DNA of 64,000 nt from Parachitinimonas caeni (GTDB lineage: Bacteria > Pseudomonadota > Gammaproteobacteria > Burkholderiales > Chitinimonadaceae): assembly GCF_030129945.1 (NCBI RefSeq), contig NZ_JARRAF010000004.1:207160-271159 (forward strand), in the 5' to 3' direction. The translations under genes and the position numbers were made by a program. Position 1 is the stretch's first letter; each line of letters begins with the position of its first letter. The notes under the pieces were generated by a model that ran no database searches, had not been told where the DNA came from, and saw nothing but the letters and a program-made list of their open reading frames with translations. Below, in pieces: positions 54,701 to 61,284 of the stretch.

Positions 54701-54861
54701 AAGCCACCTTCTACCGCGTCTGGTTGCCGCTGCTTAAAGCACAAGGCCGGATCGTGTTTGTGGTGACGCACGACGACGAGTACTTCGCCGAAGCGGATGC
54801 CCTGATCACCATGAAAAACGGACAACTGATCGAATCAAAGGTGGAAAGTTATGCTTACTGA
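51748..54861 (+). CDS. Prodrug-activating serine peptidase fused to an ABC exporter
   Basis: 1037 residues. Residues 1-24 are a signal peptide ending AQA. Then comes a beta-lactamase/ClbP-type peptidase domain: catalytic Ser78-x-x-Lys81 (ASCSKAVTG) and tyrosine motif EYATLNYSLLG. After about residue 375 a helix (ATVTAALLLLASALLWPLW) leads to a six-helix ABC transporter part. The nucleotide-binding domain starts near 830: Walker A GGNGSGKST at about 859, signature LSTGQRKRLSLA, Walker B LVVLDEWAADQDP, the last typical of the PvdE/SyrD cyclic-peptide exporters. It would export the product and remove an N-acyl-D-Asn cap in the periplasm, as described for ZmaM. It overlaps the PKS stop by eight bases and the next NRPS by eleven. 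Confidence 0.9.
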   Translation: MTKPRCWNYGVALAGLCLSLTAQAALPTRAEVDHLVSDLQQRWDASQVPTAALTIVAGGQTRSLRLGKAEAGAFELASCSKAVTGLLIALLEQEGKLHRDDAITKWVPELAENPQLGYSAVRLSNLLAHTSGLSESTLDLLRPDSGAGALARLPALLKNVPLAHAVGTREEYATLNYSLLGLVAERAAGKPFATLVREKIFVPLGMLQTFVEGDPVAADAARVPGYKISFTAARPYQAPRYLQNTPAGYVLSNPEDMGRWLQFLLQPAPAADHLAALYAAREVAKRPNAVSGAGGYAYGWDVETGQTTSWSHPGQNPDAGAYVAFDPQAGVGVALLGNSNSPQVVQLGQSLFEHLRGGAAPAVPARLSVDAGDWIATVTAALLLLASALLWPLWQRRGQLAGRRHQVDDPALPSRAEAAIVQESLVQSTGTESGRRFAARMLCQNAALLAALATAPTLWVGLSWPNLLVWGPHSLPWAAGGVMLFANAVSLFFFMVTRRSQAFASKTYSSLMIAKVVGLTVISGLLNSALILCILQAIEGRSANWLPSAGLLLSCIYFYIGSRKAAEEQLMRFGHAFVQGWRMEIIRRLLAADYKNVERISPGKIQAVVGEDSQELAKSVLAFVPFFTNLLTIVFLFGYLMLAKSAVATTVLLACALPMIALYYIVSERADRIMPQALQSRSEFMDVVEDLQKGYKGLRREVVKQGFYRHALAVSDRFKAFRIQYDRGFIGAFFIGESLLTLLLVAVALVFPLLFSSFDGSVAKEYLIILLYLIGPLNAVMAAMPELIRLQSLQRNMAEFSQSIQAAEPAQALPAIAGVKTLELSAVRFFYPSLVEGESFGIGPISLKAESGRTYFLTGGNGSGKSTLAMILAGLYAPAQGSLKLNGVEVSPDHLQELTRTIFSDNWLFKRIYDPALLQSREAINRLIAELGLADKTTLHDDGAFANIKLSTGQRKRLSLAMLLADPSPLVVLDEWAADQDPRAKATFYRVWLPLLKAQGRIVFVVTHDDEYFAEADALITMKNGQLIESKVESYAY

Positions 54862-57800
54862 CGCATTCCAGGCCGCGCAGGCGCCGCAAATCCGGCCGGA
54901 TAGTCCAGAGCCGGCAGGGCAGGGCGTTTGCGTGCATGCCCTGTTCGAGCGACAGGTGGCCGCAACGCCCGAACGGGTAGCGGTCAGTCTGGGCGAACAA
55001 ACGCTGACCTATGCAGCGCTCAATCGCCGGGCCAACCGGCTGGCCCGCCTGTTGCGCCTGCAGGCTGGCGATACCCCGGCCGTCATCGGCATCTGCCTGG
55101 AACGCGGCATCGAGGCCATTGTTGCCATTCTCGCCACCCTCAAGGCTGGTGCGGCCTATGTGCCGGTGGACTCGGCCTACCCGGCTGAACGTCAGGCTTA
55201 CATCGTGCAGGACTCGGGCGTTGCAGTGCTGATCAGCCGTCGGTCGCAGGCGCAAACCCTGCCCACCAGCGCGGCCTGCCTGTTTCTCGATGATCTGGAT
55301 CTGAGCGACGACGGGCCGGATGCCGGGCGCAGCGGCCAGAACCTCGACCCGCTGGCCACGCCGGATGATCTGGCCTACCTGATCTACACCTCGGGTTCGA
55401 CCGGTGCGCCCAAGGGCGTGTGCATGCCGCATCGCGCCCTGGCAAACCTGATCGACTGGCAATTGCATGACCAGCGCAGCCATTGGGGCGAGTGTCTGGG
55501 GCGGCGCACCCTGCAGTTTTCGCCGCTGAGTTTTGATGTGTCGTTTCAGGAAATCTTCGCCACCCTCGCCAGTGGTGGCGAGCTGGTGCTGATCACCCAG
55601 GCGCTGCGGCTCGATCCGCTGGCCTTGCTGGCCTTCATCGAAGCCGAGCACGTTGCGCGGATTTTTCTGCCCTATGTGGCGCTGAACAGTCTGGCGCTGG
55701 CGGCGACGGCGCAAGACCACTATCCGGCGAGTCTGATCGACGTAGTGACTGCGGGTGAGCAGCTGGTGATCACACCGGCCATCCGCCAGTTCTTCAAAGC
55801 CTTGCCGGGCTGTCGCCTGCACAACCACTACGGCCCGTCGGAAGCGCATGTAGTAACCGCCTGCACCCTGTCCGGCCCGCCCGAGCAGTGGCCGGCCTTG
55901 CCCAGCATCGGCCGGCCGATTGCGGGCGTAGAGATTGCGTTGCTGGGCGACGACAACCGTCAGCCCGAGCCGGGAGAGCCCGGTGAGCTGTGTATTGGCG
56001 GCGTGCAACTGGCTTACGGCTATCACCAAAGGCCGCAGGAGACCGCCGCCCGCTTTGTTGATCTGGATATTGATGGGCGTGGGCCGCGCCGGCTGTATCG
56101 CAGCGGCGACCTCGCGCGCCAGTTGCCCGATGGCCAGTTCGAGCTGCTGGGGCGTATGGATGCGCAGGTCAAGATCCGGGGGTTCCGGGTCGAGCTGGGT
56201 GAAGTCGAAGCGCTGCTGATGCGGCACCCGGCCGTCGATGACGCTGTGGTCGTGGTGCAGGGCGAAGCGGCCGATGACAAGCGGCTGGTCGCGTTCGTGA
56301 TCGCCGCCGAGCGGGTATTGCAGCGCCAGACCGAAGCCAGCGCACGCGACAGCATCCGGCAGTTGCTGCAAGCCAGTGCGCCGGATTATCTGCAGCCGGC
56401 AGCTATCGTCTTCGTCAGCCGGTTTCCGCTGGCAGCCAGCGGCAAGATCGACCGGCGGGCGTTTCCGCAGATTGATTGCCGGACCCTGGCGCAGACGGCC
56501 GATGCACCCCCGCAAACCGAGCCGGAAGCCGTGCTGGCGACGGTCTGGGGTGAAGTGCTTGGCGTATCCGGCCTGGGCCGCAATGCCCATTTCTTCCAGC
56601 TGGGCGGCCACTCGCTGCTGATGGTGAAAGTGATGCTGGCACTGCGCCAGCGCGGCTATGCGGTCGATGTGCAGACCCTCTACCAACAGCCAGTGCTGTC
56701 TGAACTCGCCTTGCAGCTCAAAGCCGCTGCAACGGCCGAGGCTGACCCGGCCAGGCAGCCTGATGTCACCACTTCCTTGCTGGCAACGCTCAGCCCTGCC
56801 GAGCAGCAGTGCGTGGCAGCGGCCGTGCCGGGTGGGCTTGCCAATGTGCAGGCGGTGTACCCGCTGGGGCCCTTGCAGCAGGGCATGCTCTACCATGCGC
56901 TGGCGCACCCGGAAGGCGACCCCTATGTGCTGTGGCAACTCGTCCGCTTTGACAGCGAGAACCTGCTGCTACGCTGGCTCGATGCCCTGCGCGGCGTGAT
57001 AGCCCGCCACGATGCCTTGCGTGTCAGCGTGCTGCATCAAGGTTTGGCGCAGCCCTTGCAGGTGGTCTGGCGTGAAGCGGCGCTGGAAGTCGAACGCTTG
57101 GCCAGTCCCGATCCGCTGGCGGAGATCCGGTATCGTTGCCAACCGGCCCGACAGCGGTTTGACTTGGCCCGCGCGCCACTGCAGCGCTGCTGCTACGGCT
57201 TCGATGCCACCAGCAACCAATGGGTATTGCTGCACCAGTTGCATCATCTGACGGTGGACCATGCCACGGTCGAGCACCTGCAGCAGGAAATCGAAGCCCA
57301 GTTGCGGGGCGAGACCCTCACCGCAACATCGACGCTGCCGGCGCCGGTCAGTGCCGCCCACGCGCCGCAGCACACTGCATTCTTTGACGAATTGCTGCAG
57401 GGCTTCGAGCCCGGCCCGGCGCCGCTGGATGCCGAGCGGCCGCTGGCTGGCGATGCCTGTGTGGTCGAAGCCTGGCAAACGCTGGATGGTGGCCTGGCCG
57501 AGCAATTGCGCCAGCAGGCACGCATCCACGGCGTCAGTGTGGCGGCCCTGTTCCATCTGGCCTGGGCCAAGGTTGTCGCCTGCCTGAGCGGCCGTGATGA
57601 TGTGGTGTTCGGCACGGTGCTGCTGGGGCGCCTGCATCTGGGCGAGCAGGCCCAGACGGCGATGGGCCAGTTCATCAACACCCTGCCGATCCGCCTGCAG
57701 CTACAGGCCGGCTCGGTACTCGACGGCCTGTGGCAGACGCAGGATCGCCTGAGTCAACTGCTCGAACACGAACAGGCCCCGCTGGTGCTGGCGCAGAAGT

Positions 57801-60800
57801 CAGCCCAGTTGCCCGGCCATACGCCACTGTTCACCACGCTGTTCAACTATCGCCACAGCGAGATCAACCAGCTGCCGGCGGCCGATCCCTTCCAGACCGC
57901 ACACCCTGCCACGATAGCCGGCATGGCGTATTCCGGGGTGATCGAGCGCACCACCTATCCGCTGTCGGTTAACGTCGATGACTTCGGCAAGGGCTTTGCC
58001 ATCAATGTTCAGGTCGAGCAGGGGCAAGACCCGCAGCGGGTGGGCATGTACTTTGAAACGGCGCTGCACCAGCTGGCGACAGCCCTTGCCGCCAACCCGC
58101 AGCAACGACTCGGGCGTCTCTGCCCCATGCCCGCTGCCGAACAGGATGTGATCCTGCACCAATGGAACCAGACAGCGGCCGAGTTTCCGCAGCACCGCTG
58201 CCTGCATGAGCTGATCGAGGCGCAGGTCCAGCGCACGCCCTTTGCGATGGCCGTCGAATTTGACGGACAGTCGGTGACGTATCAGGCGCTAAACCAGCGC
58301 GCCAACCAGCTGGCGCGCCTGCTGCAGGCAGATATGGCGGTTGGCCCCGATACGCTGGTCGGCGTCTGTGCCGAGCGCAGTGTCGAAATGGTGGTGGCGC
58401 TGCTGGCGGTCCTCAAGGCGGGCGGGGCTTATGTGCCGTTTGACCCACACTACCCGGCTGATCGTCTGCATTACATGCTGCGCGATGCCCGCCCCGGCGT
58501 GGTGCTGTCGCACCGGCAGATCCCCGAAGCGGCACAGGCGCTGTTGCGCGACTACGCTGCCGAGACGGGCGCGCGGGTGGTCGATCTCAATGACGATGCC
58601 GACCGCTGGGCGCAACGGGACGACGCCGATTTGAGTATCGGCGCCACGGGTCTGATGGCCAGCCATCTGGCCTATGTGATCTACACCTCGGGCTCGACTG
58701 GCCGCCCCAAGGGCGTGATGAACGCGCATCGCGGGGTCGTCAACCGGCTGTTATGGATGCAGAAGGCGTATCCGCTGTCGGCCGCCGATGCCGTGCTGCA
58801 GAAGACCCCTTTCAGCTTCGATGTCTCGGTCTGGGAGTTTTTCTGGCCGCTGATGTTCGGTGCCCGGCTGGTGGTGGCCAAGCCGGAAGGCCATAAAGAC
58901 CCGGCCTATCTGAACCAGCTGATTCATCAGCACCGCATTACCACCCTGCATTTTGTGCCCTCGATGCTGGCGGTGTTTCTGGAACACGTCGCAGCGGCGC
59001 CTGCGCCATCCTTGCGTCAGGTGTTCTGCAGTGGCGAAGCGCTGCCCCTGCATAGCGTGCGTCGCTTCCGTCAGCGCTACCCTCAGGTGGCGCTGCACAA
59101 TCTGTATGGGCCCACCGAAGCGGCCATCGACGTCACCGCCTGGGATTGCAGTCAGGAAGCGCCGGGCGGGGTGATCCCCATCGGCCGGCCGATCGACAAT
59201 ATCCGTATTCATATTCTCGATGCGCACGGCCAGCCCTGCCCGGTGGGGGTGATTGGCGAGCTGTATATTGCCGGCGTTGGCGTGGCGCGCGGCTATCTCA
59301 ACCGGCCCGACCTCACTGCCGAAAAGTTCATCGACGACCCCTTTAATCCTGACTCATCCGGCACCGAAGGGCGCATGTACCGCACCGGTGATCTGGCCCG
59401 CTATCTGCCCGAAGGCGATATCGAATACCTGGGACGCAATGACTTTCAGGTCAAGCTGCGGGGCTTTCGCATTGAGCTGGGCGAAGTCGAAGCCGCGTTG
59501 CGCTCGCACCCGGCGGTGCAGGACTGTGTGGTGCTGGTGCGCGAAGACACACCGGGCGATGCCCGTCTGGTGGCGTATCTGGTGCAGGCCAGCGGCGCAG
59601 ATGAGGCAACGCAATCGCTGCGCCAGCATCTGCAAAGCCAGCTGCCGGCCTTTATGCTGCCATCGAATCTGATCTGGCTCGATGCACTGCCGCTGACCAG
59701 CAATGGCAAGCTCGACCGCAAGGCGCTGCCCACGCCGGCTGATCTGGCCGAAGCGATGGCCGACGAAACACCTCTGGCCGAAGGCACCGAAACGCAGCTG
59801 GCCGAGCTGTGGGGCGAGCTGCTGGGTAGGTCGGGTATTGGCAAAACCACCCACTTTTTCGAAGCCGGTGGCCATTCGCTGCTGGCCGTGGCGCTGATGA
59901 CCAAGATCCAGCAGCGCTTTGGCGTTGAACTGCCCCTGAGTGCGCTGGTCGCCCATCTGGAGCTGGGGGCGATGGCTGCCTTGATCGACACCGAGCTGAG
60001 CCGGGGCGTCGAGCAATCCGGTTTGTCGCCCGCGATGCCTGCCGGTGGCCGCATTCTGGCCCTGCCGGCGCAGAAAGCCATCTACAAGGCGGTGAAACTC
60101 AATCCGCACGACCTGAGCAATAACAGCTTCGTGGCGCTGGCGTTTGCCGCAGAGCCCGATCCCAAAGCCTTGCGCCAACTGCTGCAGAGCGTGTTTTCGC
60201 GCCACGAGAGCTTGAGCGCCCGGTTCGTGCTCGACGACGGCGAGCTGGTGCTGCAGCCGGCGCCACGTTTTCTGTTCCGGATGGAAAAGCGACAGACGCT
60301 TGGTTCACTGGAAGAGGATCTGCGCGATTTCGTTCGGCCGTTCTCGCTCGAAGACGGCATCAATGTGCGCGGGCGCTGGGTGAGCGATGGCCCGCAGCCC
60401 TTGCTGCTGCTCGACTTCTCGCACGCCTGCATCGATGGCTCGGGCCTGCAGCACCTGCTCGCCGAGCTGGCTGCTGGTGAAGACAGCCTGCCGGCCGCAG
60501 GCAGCCTCGGCCGCTATTCGCAACGGTTCTACAGCGACGACTGGGCCAGCGAGCGCCAGCAGCATGCCGAGTTCTGGCATGGCCAGCTGCAGGATTGGCC
60601 AGCCAACCCGCCTGCCACCGCTACCCAGCCGCTCACCCGCTCCTGGCAGTTTGCGCTGGACGCCCCGTGCAAGGCGCGAATCGACGCGCTGGCGGCCCGG
60701 CTCAGGATCAGTGCCTCCGAGTTTTTCATGGCGGTGTTCCTGCACGCCAAGACGCAGGCCGAGGGCAGGGCAGACCAGCTGGTTTCGATGATCTTCCACG

Positions 60801-61267
60801 GTCGCGACCTGCTGGCGCAGCAGGCTGTGATGGCGCCGCTGATGACGGTGCTGCCGCTGCGGCTGGGCCATTCAGCCGCCACGCTGTCGGCAGCGACCTT
60901 GAGCGAAGTCAGCACGGCGGTACGCACTGCCTGCCGTCACTACCTGTTCGATGCCGAAGCGCTGGCTGCCCGCTGGCCTGCGCTGTCACGGCAGGCGCTG
61001 TTCCCTTCGGCGTTCTTCGGCTTTTTCCAGCGCGAAGGCTTTGCCGGGCAGATTGCCGGCCAACCCTGCCACCAGCTGGAGACACCCAATATCGCCGGCG
61101 GCGTGCCGCACTGGAATCTGACCTGTGAAATCGCCGAACACCCTGCTGGTTTCGATGTACGCCTCGAATGCCTGGCCTTTCCATGCCTCGATACGGGCCT
61201 GGATTGGGAAGCGCTGTTCCGATCGACCATCGACCAGGCGCTGGCCACTGACCGCGCTGAAAATTGA
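54851..61267 (+). CDS. NRPS A-T-C-A-T-C, proline- and serine-type modules
   Basis: 2138 residues that begin directly with an adenylation domain. First A (1-520): A3 LIYTSGSTGAPKG, A5 NHYGPSEAHVV; pocket D-V-Q-F-V-A-H-V-V-K, close to proline codes. T1 serine 588. C1 (about 650-1080): LHHLTVDH at His798-His799. Second A (about 1110-1590): SFDVSVWE, NLYGPTEAAID; pocket D-V-W-H-F-S-L-I-D-K, serine type. T2 serine 1676. Final C (1710-2138): FSHACIDG, with the second, catalytic His1858 kept but the first replaced by Ser. No C domain precedes the first A, so proline may be an initiating residue, or an unlinked C acts. The gene ends with C and must pass its chain to the next protein. Confidence 0.9.
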   Translation: MLTDAFQAAQAPQIRPDSPEPAGQGVCVHALFERQVAATPERVAVSLGEQTLTYAALNRRANRLARLLRLQAGDTPAVIGICLERGIEAIVAILATLKAGAAYVPVDSAYPAERQAYIVQDSGVAVLISRRSQAQTLPTSAACLFLDDLDLSDDGPDAGRSGQNLDPLATPDDLAYLIYTSGSTGAPKGVCMPHRALANLIDWQLHDQRSHWGECLGRRTLQFSPLSFDVSFQEIFATLASGGELVLITQALRLDPLALLAFIEAEHVARIFLPYVALNSLALAATAQDHYPASLIDVVTAGEQLVITPAIRQFFKALPGCRLHNHYGPSEAHVVTACTLSGPPEQWPALPSIGRPIAGVEIALLGDDNRQPEPGEPGELCIGGVQLAYGYHQRPQETAARFVDLDIDGRGPRRLYRSGDLARQLPDGQFELLGRMDAQVKIRGFRVELGEVEALLMRHPAVDDAVVVVQGEAADDKRLVAFVIAAERVLQRQTEASARDSIRQLLQASAPDYLQPAAIVFVSRFPLAASGKIDRRAFPQIDCRTLAQTADAPPQTEPEAVLATVWGEVLGVSGLGRNAHFFQLGGHSLLMVKVMLALRQRGYAVDVQTLYQQPVLSELALQLKAAATAEADPARQPDVTTSLLATLSPAEQQCVAAAVPGGLANVQAVYPLGPLQQGMLYHALAHPEGDPYVLWQLVRFDSENLLLRWLDALRGVIARHDALRVSVLHQGLAQPLQVVWREAALEVERLASPDPLAEIRYRCQPARQRFDLARAPLQRCCYGFDATSNQWVLLHQLHHLTVDHATVEHLQQEIEAQLRGETLTATSTLPAPVSAAHAPQHTAFFDELLQGFEPGPAPLDAERPLAGDACVVEAWQTLDGGLAEQLRQQARIHGVSVAALFHLAWAKVVACLSGRDDVVFGTVLLGRLHLGEQAQTAMGQFINTLPIRLQLQAGSVLDGLWQTQDRLSQLLEHEQAPLVLAQKSAQLPGHTPLFTTLFNYRHSEINQLPAADPFQTAHPATIAGMAYSGVIERTTYPLSVNVDDFGKGFAINVQVEQGQDPQRVGMYFETALHQLATALAANPQQRLGRLCPMPAAEQDVILHQWNQTAAEFPQHRCLHELIEAQVQRTPFAMAVEFDGQSVTYQALNQRANQLARLLQADMAVGPDTLVGVCAERSVEMVVALLAVLKAGGAYVPFDPHYPADRLHYMLRDARPGVVLSHRQIPEAAQALLRDYAAETGARVVDLNDDADRWAQRDDADLSIGATGLMASHLAYVIYTSGSTGRPKGVMNAHRGVVNRLLWMQKAYPLSAADAVLQKTPFSFDVSVWEFFWPLMFGARLVVAKPEGHKDPAYLNQLIHQHRITTLHFVPSMLAVFLEHVAAAPAPSLRQVFCSGEALPLHSVRRFRQRYPQVALHNLYGPTEAAIDVTAWDCSQEAPGGVIPIGRPIDNIRIHILDAHGQPCPVGVIGELYIAGVGVARGYLNRPDLTAEKFIDDPFNPDSSGTEGRMYRTGDLARYLPEGDIEYLGRNDFQVKLRGFRIELGEVEAALRSHPAVQDCVVLVREDTPGDARLVAYLVQASGADEATQSLRQHLQSQLPAFMLPSNLIWLDALPLTSNGKLDRKALPTPADLAEAMADETPLAEGTETQLAELWGELLGRSGIGKTTHFFEAGGHSLLAVALMTKIQQRFGVELPLSALVAHLELGAMAALIDTELSRGVEQSGLSPAMPAGGRILALPAQKAIYKAVKLNPHDLSNNSFVALAFAAEPDPKALRQLLQSVFSRHESLSARFVLDDGELVLQPAPRFLFRMEKRQTLGSLEEDLRDFVRPFSLEDGINVRGRWVSDGPQPLLLLDFSHACIDGSGLQHLLAELAAGEDSLPAAGSLGRYSQRFYSDDWASERQQHAEFWHGQLQDWPANPPATATQPLTRSWQFALDAPCKARIDALAARLRISASEFFMAVFLHAKTQAEGRADQLVSMIFHGRDLLAQQAVMAPLMTVLPLRLGHSAATLSAATLSEVSTAVRTACRHYLFDAEALAARWPALSRQALFPSAFFGFFQREGFAGQIAGQPCHQLETPNIAGGVPHWNLTCEIAEHPAGFDVRLECLAFPCLDTGLDWEALFRSTIDQALATDRAEN

Positions 61268-61284
61268 TACTGGAAATCGCAGAA

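Noticed and set aside
54806..56938. A 710-residue open frame on the minus strand opposite the 54851 NRPS, and similar long antisense frames across 36-64 kb
   Set aside because: These are mirror frames of GC-rich coding DNA; they have no recognisable domains, are Arg/His/Gln-rich and lie fully inside genes with clear NRPS/PKS motifs.
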